Origin: Winogradskya consettensis
Lineage (GTDB): Bacteria > Actinomycetota > Actinomycetes > Mycobacteriales > Micromonosporaceae
Direction of reading: 5' to 3'
Assembly (NCBI RefSeq): GCF_018332715.1
Contig: NZ_BOQP01000009.1
Coordinates: forward strand, 1-52,949
Length of the DNA stretch: 52,949 bases
Notes under the pieces: generated by a model
Seen by the model: only the letters and a program-made list of their open reading frames with translations
What the model was told of the DNA's origin: nothing
The model's database searches: none
Part shown: positions 17,609-25,494 of the stretch, piece by piece
Layout of the letters: the number at the start of each line of letters is the position of its first letter
Position numbering within the stretch: the first letter of the stretch is position 1
Position numbers and translations under genes: made by a program

Positions 17609-19969
17609 ATGGCGGACGGGCAAACGACAGTGCGGGCGGGCGGGCCTCCAGGCCCCGCCCGCCGGTGGTGGTTGTGGTACCTCTGCGTCGCCGGCGCGGC
17701 AGCCGTCGTCCTGCCTTTCCTGCCCTGGACGAGCGTCCGGACGGCGCTCCGCCTGCTCGGCGCCCTCGCGGTGATCGCAGCCCTCGTCGCGGGGCTGCGG
17801 GTGTACCGGCCCCGCCACCCGCTCGGCTGGTACCTGCTGCTGAGCGGGATCATCTACGCCCTGTTCTGCGACCTGGTCTGGCCCCTGCCGCAGTCGGTGG
17901 GCGGCATGAGCGACTATGCGGCGACCGGCCTGTTCCACCTCGTCACCTACCCGATCCTCGCCTGCGCGCTGATGGTCCTTCCCGGCCAGGGCCGGCGCGC
18001 CCTGCGTTTCGCCGGCTACACCGAGACGGGGATCATCACCAGCGGCGCGGCGGTGGTCTGGTGGACGCTGCTGGTCGACCCGTACGTGCTCGACCCCGGC
18101 CGGATCCCCAGCCAGCCCCACCTCGTCGCGCTCCCGATGCTCGACATGGTGATCTTCGCCCTCGGCCTGCGGCTGCTGCTGGTCGGCGGCACGAAGTCGG
18201 CCGCCTACGTCCTGCTCTGCGCCGCGACCGCCGGGCTGCTGGTCGCCGACAGCGCGCTCTTTCTCTCCACGATCAACGGCGGCGACCTGCCCGTGCTCAG
18301 CATGGCCTCCTGGATGGCGGCCAACGCGCTGCTCGGCTCGGCCGCCCTGCACCCGTCGATGGCGGTGACCCAGCCCGCTCCGAGCGAGGACGACGCGCTC
18401 GACGACCTCGGCACCGCCCGGATCTACATCGTCACGGTCGTCGCCACCCCGATCATGACCGGGATCTTCCTGCTGCACGAGAGCGCCGTCGACCGGGTCA
18501 CCGCCGGTGACGTCATCGTCCCGGTCGGCGCCACCGCCCTGACCGCCGCGCTGGTCGTGACCCGGATGCGGCAACTCAACCTGGTCGGTCGCCGTCGCGC
18601 GGTCGCCCTGGAACAGTCGCTCGGCAAGCAGCAGGAGCTCCAGGACGAGCTGCGCCACCACGCCCAGCACGACAGCCTCACCGGCCTGCCCAACCGGGAA
18701 CTGCTCTACGAACGGGTCACCGCGGCGCTGGCCGCCGAACGTCCCGGGGCGCTGATCGTCCTCGACCTCGACGAGTTCAAGGAGGTCAACGACCGGTTCG
18801 GCCACGCCGTCGGCGACGAGCTGCTGGTCGCGGCCACGGGACGGCTGCAAAAGCTCCTCCCCGCCGGCGACCTGCTCGCCCGCCTCGACAGCGACGAGTT
18901 CGCGATCCTGGCCCACGACGGGGACGCCGCCGACTGCATCCGGATCGGCGAGCGCGTCCTCTCGGCGATGCGCAGCCCCTTCGCCGTGCAGGGCCACGAG
19001 CTGTTCGCGACGGTGAGTATCGGGCTGAGGGCGCTCGACGGGGACCTGCTCACGGGGGATGTGCTGCGGGACGCGTACCTGGCGCTGCACGCCGCCAAGG
19101 CGGCGGGCCGGGACCAGATGACGCTGTTCGACCGGGCGCTGAGCGAGAAGAAGCTGGCGGTCTCGCGTACGGTCGAACGCCTGCGCGGGGCCATCGACCG
19201 CGACGAGCTGATCGTCTACTTCCAGCCGCTCGTGCGCCTCGCCGACGAGCGCATGACCGGGGTCGAGGCGCTGATCCGCTGGCAGCCCGCCGGCGAGACG
19301 ATGATCGCGCCCGACCAGTTCATCCCGGCCGCCGAGGACAGCGGCCTGATCGTGCCGATCGGTGAATGGGTGCTGCGGCGCTCCTGCGAGGTCGTCGCCG
19401 AATGGCACCGCCGCCGGCACGCCGTCGTCGTGTCGGTCAACGTGTCGCCGCGCCAGCTGCGGGAGACGGACTTCGCAGCGCAGGTGTTCAGCGCGCTGCG
19501 CGATTCGGGCCTGCCCGCCTCCGCGCTCATCCTGGAGATCACCGAGGGCGTCCTCGTCGCCTCCGGCATGGTGACCGACCAGGCCATCCGTCACCTCGAG
19601 ACGCTGCGCGGGCACGGCGTGAAGGTCGCGGTCGACGATTTCGGTACGGGCTACTCGTCGCTCGCGTACCTGCGTGACCTCCCGATCGACCACGTCAAGA
19701 TCGACAAATCCTTCATGCCCGGCCCGGCGACCGAACCGGGATCCGGCGGACCCGATCCCACCGCCCGGACCATGGTCAAGGCGATCATCGACCTGGCCGC
19801 CGGTCTCAAGCTCGGCACCATCGCCGAGGGCGTCGAGACCCGGGAGCAGGTCGAGCTCCTGCGCGAGCTCGGCTGCGACCGCGCCCAGGGCTACTACTAC
19901 GCCCGCCCGCTGCCCGCGGACGCCGCGGCCAAGCTGCTCACGAACGCCGAGTGGGGCACGAGGGTCTGA
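17609..19969 (+). CDS. Membrane c-di-GMP phosphodiesterase with degenerate GGDEF and intact EAL
   Basis: This 786-residue protein has an N-terminal membrane domain of about eight helices (20-330), a GGDEF domain (about 345-510) and an EAL domain (about 525-780). The cyclase signature is DSDEF at 427-431 instead of GGDEF, so diguanylate cyclase activity is unlikely. The EAL motif at 553-555 (GVEALIRW) and the later metal motifs (ITEGV, DDFGTGYSSL, AEGVET) are intact. It should mainly degrade c-di-GMP, with the GGDEF possibly serving as a GTP sensor. It follows hrpA by 58 bases but is probably separately expressed. Confidence 0.9.
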   Translation: MADGQTTVRAGGPPGPARRWWLWYLCVAGAAAVVLPFLPWTSVRTALRLLGALAVIAALVAGLRVYRPRHPLGWYLLLSGIIYALFCDLVWPLPQSVGGMSDYAATGLFHLVTYPILACALMVLPGQGRRALRFAGYTETGIITSGAAVVWWTLLVDPYVLDPGRIPSQPHLVALPMLDMVIFALGLRLLLVGGTKSAAYVLLCAATAGLLVADSALFLSTINGGDLPVLSMASWMAANALLGSAALHPSMAVTQPAPSEDDALDDLGTARIYIVTVVATPIMTGIFLLHESAVDRVTAGDVIVPVGATALTAALVVTRMRQLNLVGRRRAVALEQSLGKQQELQDELRHHAQHDSLTGLPNRELLYERVTAALAAERPGALIVLDLDEFKEVNDRFGHAVGDELLVAATGRLQKLLPAGDLLARLDSDEFAILAHDGDAADCIRIGERVLSAMRSPFAVQGHELFATVSIGLRALDGDLLTGDVLRDAYLALHAAKAAGRDQMTLFDRALSEKKLAVSRTVERLRGAIDRDELIVYFQPLVRLADERMTGVEALIRWQPAGETMIAPDQFIPAAEDSGLIVPIGEWVLRRSCEVVAEWHRRRHAVVVSVNVSPRQLRETDFAAQVFSALRDSGLPASALILEITEGVLVASGMVTDQAIRHLETLRGHGVKVAVDDFGTGYSSLAYLRDLPIDHVKIDKSFMPGPATEPGSGGPDPTARTMVKAIIDLAAGLKLGTIAEGVETREQVELLRELGCDRAQGYYYARPLPADAAAKLLTNAEWGTRV

Positions 19970-20097
19970 ATCCGTGCCCTCGCCGAACGGGGCACGAGGG
20001 CCGAATCCGGTGCCCCCGGGTGCGCTGCGGGCATGGGTCGGGTGCCGTTCGGTTACCCCGCTGTCAACCGGCGCCCGCAGGCCCTAGCGTCCTTCCC

Positions 20098-20478
20098 ATG
20101 ACGAACGAATTCCTCGCCTTCGCCCCGATTTCCACCGCTCCCGCCGCCGACCCGGCCCGCGCGCTCCTGGACGAGATGATGGCGCGGGTGGGCGTCGACG
20201 GTCTGTCCGCCGCGCTCGGCGACTCCGGTCTGCTCGCGCAGGTCGACCAGCACGCCGCCGCCGTCCGCGACGCCCTCGGACAGGCCGGCCGCGCGGTCGA
20301 CGCCGACGGTCTCGCCGCGTACACCAGGTCGATCGTCGCCGCCGCCAAGCGCATGGGCCGCCCGATCCCGGAGCCCGGCCAGGCGTACGTGTCCGGCCCG
20401 GCCTGGCTCGCCGCCGAGTGGCACCTCATGCGTCTCGTCGCGGTCTGCCTGATCGCCGAGTCGGCCGGCCTGCTCTGA
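20098..20478 (+). CDS. Small DUF6401-like protein
   Basis: This 126-residue helical protein (LLDEMMARVGVDGLSAAL, LLAQVDQHAAAVRDAL) resembles the short DUF6401-type proteins often found near actinobacterial natural-product genes. No catalytic motif, signal peptide or membrane segment is visible. The ATG at 20098 was chosen because the sequence upstream looks non-coding. It stands alone between the GGDEF-EAL gene and the LamG gene. The family match is from memory of the pattern and is moderate. Confidence 0.65.
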   Translation: MTNEFLAFAPISTAPAADPARALLDEMMARVGVDGLSAALGDSGLLAQVDQHAAAVRDALGQAGRAVDADGLAAYTRSIVAAAKRMGRPIPEPGQAYVSGPAWLAAEWHLMRLVAVCLIAESAGLL

Positions 20479-20657
20479 GCTCGGCCGGCCAGCAGCTTCC
20501 GGCCGGCCCGTGCCGGCCCGCCCCAGGTGATTAGCCCGCTCGGGCGATCCGCACCGGCCGCTTTTCTGCCGGGCCTGGGCCTTCCCGCTTCGTAACCAGG
20601 CTGAAACACCTATATTTTGCATTTCGCAATCTACCGGGTGAAAAGTACGTTTCTCGG

Positions 20658-21473
20658 ATGCGATTCACCGCCACGACCGCTCTGATCAGCGCCCTCGCTC
20701 TTGCTTCGGTTTCGGCACCCGCTTCTGCATCCCCTGCTTCTGGCTCCACTCCCGCCGGCTCTACTTCCGCCGGCTCTACTTCCGCTGGCTTTGCTGCCGC
20801 TCCGGCCGCTGCTGCTGCCCCGGTCACCGTCGCCCGGTACACGTTCGACACCGGCACCACCTCCGCCACCAAGGTGAGCGACCTCTCCCAGCGCGGCTCC
20901 GCCCTCACGATCCGCTCCAAGGACAAGGGCCGGATCAACTTCAACGGCACGAGGCCCCACACGTACGCCGCCTTCGCCGCCCCCTGCGCCGCCAAGGCCC
21001 CCACCTGCCCCCGGGCCCTGCTCGAAGGCACCGACGACGCCGACCTCGACCCGGGCACCCGCCAGTTCCGCTGGGGCGCCTCGGTCCGCCTGACAAAAGC
21101 CCAGGTGGCAGGCTCGTCCAACGTCATGCAGAAGGGTGTCGTCGACACCCAGAGCCTCTGGAAGATGCAGATCGGCGCCACCCACGGCAAAGCCCAGTGC
21201 GTCGCCATCGGCACCGGCTCCACCACCCCCGTGATCTACCTCGTCCGCTCCGCCGTCACGGTCGCCGACGGCACCTGGCACTCGGTCCTGTGCCAGCGCT
21301 CAGGAGCCCGCCTCAGCGTCTACGTCGACGGCAAAATCAGCGGCACCCTCGCCATCCCCGCCACGCTCTCCATCAGCAACAACCTCCCCCTCCGCATCGC
21401 CGGCCCCAACTTCAACACCACCAGCGACATGTACCACGGCCTCCTCGACGACGTGTACGCCCGCCTCGGCTGA
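20658..21473 (+). CDS. Secreted LamG/concanavalin-like lectin-fold protein
   Basis: This 271-residue product begins with a signal peptide (TTALISALALASVSAPASA) and a short Ser/Thr/Ala/Gly repeat linker (STPAGSTSAGSTSAGF). One LamG-type jelly-roll domain follows (from about residue 55: ARYTFDTG, then DGTWHSVLCQRSG, RLSVYVDGK and YHGLLDDVYARLG at the C-terminus). Such domains bind glycans or proteins; no catalytic domain is attached. A perfect terminator hairpin lies about 60 bases downstream. Confidence 0.82.
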   Translation: MRFTATTALISALALASVSAPASASPASGSTPAGSTSAGSTSAGFAAAPAAAAAPVTVARYTFDTGTTSATKVSDLSQRGSALTIRSKDKGRINFNGTRPHTYAAFAAPCAAKAPTCPRALLEGTDDADLDPGTRQFRWGASVRLTKAQVAGSSNVMQKGVVDTQSLWKMQIGATHGKAQCVAIGTGSTTPVIYLVRSAVTVADGTWHSVLCQRSGARLSVYVDGKISGTLAIPATLSISNNLPLRIAGPNFNTTSDMYHGLLDDVYARLG

Positions 21474-21534
21474 CCCCACCGGTAAGAACCCCGGCCCGCC
21501 GTCCCCCGTCATCCACCGGCGGCGCCGGGCACGC

Positions 21535-21570
21535 GGAGGGCCGGGACCTCGGCAAAGGTCCCGGCCCTCC
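21535..21570 (+). terminator. Strong hairpin terminator after the LamG gene
   Basis: A perfect 15-bp GC-rich stem (21535-21549 with 21556-21570) encloses the loop CGGCAA. There is no long T-run, as is common in actinobacteria. It marks the end of the LamG transcription unit and the start of a 0.8-kb gene-free region. Confidence 0.75.
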
Positions 21571-21750
21571 GTCCCCGCTTTCCGCTTCTGCTCCCGTTTT
21601 CCGCGCGCGAACGGGTTTTCGCAAGGACACCGACGGCGGTCGGCCGTCGGCTATGCCGTTGCCACCTGGAGTGCGGGACCCGGATGTCGATGTCGACTGG
21701 CCCGATTTTCGGTCAGGGCTGCAGGGCGGAGAGGGTCAGCAGATAAGTGC

Positions 21751-21860
21751 TGGTCAGAGCCTCGGCCAAAATGTATATGTAGTGTCGCGAGATGCGATTG
21801 CCCCGTGCTTGACGGCTGACATCACAAAAAGTTGCGGCAACTCGACCTTTCGCGCAACAT
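21751..21860 (+). other. Conserved intergenic element, copy A
   Basis: It aligns without any gap to 52067-52176, at roughly 65% identity by eye over 110 bases. Conserved blocks are TGGTCAsAGCCTyGGCC, CGATTGCC, GCTTGACrGC and AGTTGCGsCA. The 3' end forms a hairpin in both copies (here GTTGCG 21831-21836 with CGCAAC 21853-21858). It may be a small RNA or a mobile non-coding repeat; the strand is arbitrary. Confidence 0.65.
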
Positions 21861-22335
21861 CACACCAACCCACGTCTCGCGCCCCCCTGCCGAACGGTCC
21901 CGTGCCGAACGGTCCCGTGTCGACGGTCAAACTTTCTGGCTTGGACCGATCAAGGGCTTGCGCCGATCAAGGGCTTGCGCCGATCAAGGCTGGGACCGCT
22001 CACCCGAGCCTTTTGCACAAGACGGCAAGTTCGCCACCTAGCCTCCTAGGATGCCGAAGAGGTTGTGACCGCGTGGGCCGCATTTCCGCGGGGACCCCCG
22101 AGCTCGAAATTGCGCCACATCCGCCCAGTGGACATAGCTCGCCAGAGGTTGACAACGACGTCGGCCGGCGCTGCGGCGGGAAACCGGGCCGACCCAGGTG
22201 ATTCGGAGATTTTGCCGAACTCGGGATCGTATTCGGTTGGAGGACGCCCCCGGATGCAGCGGCCACCTTGACTTTGGGTGCATCTGAGGTCGCGCCCGAC
22301 GTCGTGGCGATGCGGGGCCCAGCGGGGGGATGGAA

Positions 22336-22365
22336 CCGCGCCCCGGCAGGAGAGCCGGGGCGCGG
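22336..22365 (-). terminator. Hairpin terminator after the 86-residue gene
   Basis: A perfect 12-bp GC stem (22336-22347 with 22354-22365) surrounds the loop AGGAGA and lies 9 bases beyond the stop of the minus-strand small gene. Confidence 0.7.
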
Positions 22366-22374
22366 TGGGGGCTG

Positions 22375-22635
22375 TCAGCTGCGGCGGAAGGCGTACGTGC
22401 GGCCTGTGCCTTGGGTTCCTCGGGTGGCGTGGGCTCGGTCGGAGCGGTCGCGGGCGGCCTGGCGGGGGTCCGCGAGGCCGTGGTGGGTCGAGGGGAGGTC
22501 CTTGGCCTGGGGGTGGCCGGGCAGGGGCGGGGGTTCCGCCGGGGCCAGGTCACGGGCGGCGAGGTCGTCCGGGTCGACGGAGATCGTGAAGTCTGAGTCG
22601 GTGGATTGCGGCTTGGTGGGATCGGGGTCTGGCAT
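22375..22635 (-). CDS. Small hypothetical protein (86 residues)
   Basis: This short acidic, Pro-rich protein begins MPDPDPTKPQSTDSDFTISV and ends RGTQGTGRTYAFRRS. It is supported as a real gene by an AGGAGG ribosome site 8 bases before the ATG at 22635 and by a perfect terminator just after its stop. No family, signal peptide or membrane helix is recognised; it is probably largely disordered. Confidence 0.6.
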   Translation of the reverse strand: MPDPDPTKPQSTDSDFTISVDPDDLAARDLAPAEPPPLPGHPQAKDLPSTHHGLADPRQAARDRSDRAHATRGTQGTGRTYAFRRS

Positions 22636-22782
22636 GGTGCGGCCTCCTCGTGAGGGAGTGCGGCGGGTGCCGTGGAAGATGTGAGAACTGTGGAGCCCCG
22701 GGTGGCCGGACGCGGCTGACCCACGGCGGACGGTGCCGCCGGAACTACCCGAGTGCCAGAAGAGAGTGGCAGCGGAAGTTTC

Positions 22783-23667
22783 TCAGGAGATCATGTCCTC
22801 ACCGTAGACCGGTGTGGGCAGGGGCGCGACCGGATTGCCGGCGATGATGGCGAGGCGGAGTTTGGTGTCGTCCTCGGTGCCGGGGGTGGCGGTGAGGATG
22901 ACGATTTTGAGTTCGGCGTCGCCGTCGGTCATGACGTCGCAGTCGACGGCGATCGGGCCGACGGTGGGGTGGTCGACGATTTTGTGGTCTTCGCGGTGGG
23001 GGCCTACGGCGCCGGTGGCCCAGAGGGTGGCGAAGGTCTTGTTGGTGGTGGTGAGGGTGTGGATGAGGGTGGCCAGGCGTCGGTCGTCGGGGAAGCGGCC
23101 GGTGGCGCGGCGCAGGTCGGAGACGATGGCGGCTTCGATGGTGTCGCTGGCGCACGAGGTGACGGGCCATTGGGACAGGGCGGGGGTGGCTCCTTGCGCG
23201 GGGAAGGTGTCGCGGGCGAAGTTGCGCAGGGCCGGGGGTTTGACCGCGGGGTCGCCGAACAGGGCTGACCAGCCGCGGTTCCAGGTGATGAGCTGCCAGT
23301 CGGCGGCGAAGACGGCTACGGCGGCGTTGTCGCCGAGGCGGGTGATCACGCGGTGGACGCCGGGTGGGATGTGGTCGGAGATGCGGCCGTCGGCCGGCGG
23401 GATGATGCGGGCCAGGCGGTACAGGTGGTCGCGTTCGGTGGTGGTGAGCTGCAGGGCGCGGGCCAGGGCGGCGACGACCTGTTCCGACGGGGTGGTGGCG
23501 CGGCCCTGTTCGAGGCGGACGACGTAGTCGACCGAGATGCCGGTGAGGTCGGCGAGTTCTTCGCGGCGCAGGCCCTGGGCGCGGCGGGCGTGGCCGGTCG
23601 GCAGGCCCGCTGCCGCCGGGGTGAGGCGGTCGCGCCAGGCGCGCAGCGTCGTGCCAAGTTCGGTCAT
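22783..23667 (-). CDS. XRE-type regulator with MmyB-like ligand-binding domain
   Basis: This 294-residue regulator has an N-terminal Cro/C1 helix-turn-helix (about 30-85: QGLRREELADLTGISVDYVVRLEQGR). An MmyB-like PAS-fold domain follows (about 105-280: VFAADWQLITWNRGWSALFG, VDHPTVGPIAVDCDV). MmyB domains are thought to bind fatty-acid-like ligands. It is divergent from an SDR gene 101 bases away, a very common arrangement in actinobacteria in which the regulator represses the reductase. The start at 23667 gives the full N-terminus. Confidence 0.9.
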   Translation of the reverse strand: MTELGTTLRAWRDRLTPAAAGLPTGHARRAQGLRREELADLTGISVDYVVRLEQGRATTPSEQVVAALARALQLTTTERDHLYRLARIIPPADGRISDHIPPGVHRVITRLGDNAAVAVFAADWQLITWNRGWSALFGDPAVKPPALRNFARDTFPAQGATPALSQWPVTSCASDTIEAAIVSDLRRATGRFPDDRRLATLIHTLTTTNKTFATLWATGAVGPHREDHKIVDHPTVGPIAVDCDVMTDGDAELKIVILTATPGTEDDTKLRLAIIAGNPVAPLPTPVYGEDMIS

Positions 23668-23768
23668 GGGTTTATTGTCGCGCGCGGCCGGGGGTCCAGG
23701 GTGGTACCCGTTTTCCTACCGTTGAGCCGTCTCTGGTGCGGGTCACGGGGTGCTCCCACGATGGGTGC

Positions 23769-24467
23769 ATGACGATCACTTTTATCACCGGGGCCAACAA
23801 GGGTCTCGGCTTTGAGACAGCCCGCCGGCTCATCGAGCAGGGTCACACCGTGGTGCTCGGGGCGCGGGACGAGAAGGCCGGTGCGGCTGCCGCGGAGAAG
23901 CTGGGGGCGCGGTTCGTACGGATCGATGTCACCGATGACGGGTCTGTTGCCGCGGCCGCCGCTGACGTGGAGCGTAACGAGGGCGCTGTGGACGTACTGA
24001 TCAACAATGCGGGGGTGCAGGGGCCCGCAGGTGATCCGACCGGCCTGACCGGTGCGGACGTCCTGGGTGTGCTGGATGTGAACGTGGCCGGGGTGGTGCG
24101 GGTGAGCTCGGCGTTCCTGGCGTTGCTGCGCCGGTCGGCGGATCCGGTCATCGTCAACGTCAGCAGCGGGATGGGGTCGCTCGACGCCACTCATGATCCG
24201 TCGCGGCCGGAGTCGAAGTATCTGGCTCCGACCTACACGGCGTCGAAGGCGGCGTTGACGATGTTGACGACGCAGTATGCGAAGGCGTGGCCGGACATCA
24301 GGATCAACGCGGCGGATCCTGGTTACACGGCGACGGACTTCACCAACTATCTGGGAACGCAGACGGTCACCGAGGGCACGGATGCCATCGTCGGTCTCGC
24401 CACCGAGGGGCCGGGGCACGGGTCGGGCCGGTTCGTCGCCCGCGACGAGGAGATCACGTGGCCTTGA
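23769..24467 (+). CDS. Short-chain dehydrogenase/reductase (intact)
   Basis: This 232-residue classical SDR has the NAD(P) motif TGANKGLG at 8-15 and NNAG at about 78. The catalytic Ser is in NVSSGMGS, with the Tyr-Lys pair in YTASKAALTM. It closely resembles the carbonyl-reductase-like SDRs that sit divergent from MmyB-type regulators. The substrate is unknown. The ATG at 23769 was chosen because the glycine motif follows at normal distance. The 3' end overlaps the opposing B12-binding gene by 14 bases. Confidence 0.92.
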   Translation: MTITFITGANKGLGFETARRLIEQGHTVVLGARDEKAGAAAAEKLGARFVRIDVTDDGSVAAAAADVERNEGAVDVLINNAGVQGPAGDPTGLTGADVLGVLDVNVAGVVRVSSAFLALLRRSADPVIVNVSSGMGSLDATHDPSRPESKYLAPTYTASKAALTMLTTQYAKAWPDIRINAADPGYTATDFTNYLGTQTVTEGTDAIVGLATEGPGHGSGRFVARDEEITWP

Positions 24468-25494
24468 GCAGGCCCGTGTCGAGGACGGCTGTGGCGGCGG
24501 GGAAGTCGTGGAGCTGGTCGCGGAGCAGGGTCAGGCCGGACCGCAGGGCGATCGGGGGTACGCCGCGGGCGTCGAGGACGGCCCGGGTCCACTCGATGAA
24601 GTCGGTGAAGACCAGGTCGTCGCCGACGTAGAGGGCGGCGGCGAGGAAGTCGGTGATCTGGCTGAGGTCCTCGGCGGTGGCGTCGTGCTTGCGCTGGTCG
24701 TAGTCGGCTGCCGGCGGGTAGGCGGCGCGCAGTTTCTCCATGGCGGTCCTGACGAGCACGCCGCGGCTGCGGGAGACGTGGGTGTATTCCTCGTCGCCGA
24801 GGAACGCGGTCTCGTAGGGGTCGGTGGGCGCCGGGGGCCAGTGGTGGGCGAGGCGGGTGACGGCGTCGTCGGCGCCCGCGGCCCAGGCGTCGGCGCCGAG
24901 GCGGTGGGCCCAGCGCCCGTCGGGGCCGAAGCCGCGCCCGCCGGTGATGACCGGGACGCCGACGGAACGGCACGCGGTGATCGCCGCGTGGGCGCGGGGG
25001 AGCCGGGCGGTGATCATGCAGCTGAGGGCGACCGCGTCGGGGCCGGTCTGGTGCAGGTGGGTGACGAGGTGCGGGCCGGGGACGTTGGCGCCGAGGAAGT
25101 CGACGCGCCAGCCGTCGAGGCGCAGTGTCTCGGCGAGGATGCGGACGGGCAGTGCGTGCCATTCGCCGTCGACGCAGGCGACTGTGATGCGGCCGCGGGT
25201 GGGGCGGATCGGGGTGCGGGCGGCGACGGCGGCGAGGACCCGCTCGCTGATGGCCGTGGCGGCGTGCTCGCGGGCGATCGACCACTCGTTCGCTGCCCAG
25301 AGCTCGCCGATGCGGCCCTGGGTGGGCGCGATCAGGTCGAGCATGACGCGTTGCGGGGCGACACCGGCGTCGAGCAGGTCGGTGACGGCTTCGACGGCTC
25401 CCCACTCGTCGCCGTCGCCGACCAGGCGCAGGAAGTGTTCGCTGAAGCCGGGGTCGTCGAGCGATCGGGGCCCGGTGCTGGTGAAGACGGTCAT
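24454..25494 (-). CDS. Cobalamin-binding sensor with CarH-like signature
   Basis: This 346-residue protein has a helical cap domain (about 15-95) with W66, nine residues, then E76-H77 (LWAANEWSIAREH). This is the W-x9-EH signature of CarH/LitR-type B12 photoreceptors. A Rossmann-like B12 domain follows (about 102-225) with E111-x-H113 in VDGEWHALP, the usual lower-axial His motif. Unlike CarH it has no MerR DNA-binding domain; instead it carries a C-terminal helical extension (about 230-346). Its ATG overlaps the stop of the upstream SpoIIE phosphatase as TGATG, so the two are coupled. It probably senses light or B12 and modulates the phosphatase. Confidence 0.82.
   Translation of the reverse strand: MTVFTSTGPRSLDDPGFSEHFLRLVGDGDEWGAVEAVTDLLDAGVAPQRVMLDLIAPTQGRIGELWAANEWSIAREHAATAISERVLAAVAARTPIRPTRGRITVACVDGEWHALPVRILAETLRLDGWRVDFLGANVPGPHLVTHLHQTGPDAVALSCMITARLPRAHAAITACRSVGVPVITGGRGFGPDGRWAHRLGADAWAAGADDAVTRLAHHWPPAPTDPYETAFLGDEEYTHVSRSRGVLVRTAMEKLRAAYPPAADYDQRKHDATAEDLSQITDFLAAALYVGDDLVFTDFIEWTRAVLDARGVPPIALRSGLTLLRDQLHDFPAATAVLDTGLLKAT

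Larger units (their letters stand above)
21571..22374. other. Gene-free region of about 0.8 kb
   Basis: No reading frame here has recognisable protein features or normal codon structure. It contains copy A of the conserved element (21751-21860), two tandem 15-mers (21888-21917, TGCCGAACGGTCCCG), a 17-bp repeat (21946-21990, CCGATCAAGGGCTTGCG, two full copies and one partial) and a terminator at 22336-22365. The stretch 21991-22335 holds nothing I recognise. Its base composition is more AT-rich than its neighbours. Confidence 0.6.

Noticed and set aside
22268..22684. Plus-strand open frame over the small 86-residue gene
   Set aside because: The minus-strand gene has a ribosome site and a terminator, whereas this frame has neither and crosses the terminator hairpin.
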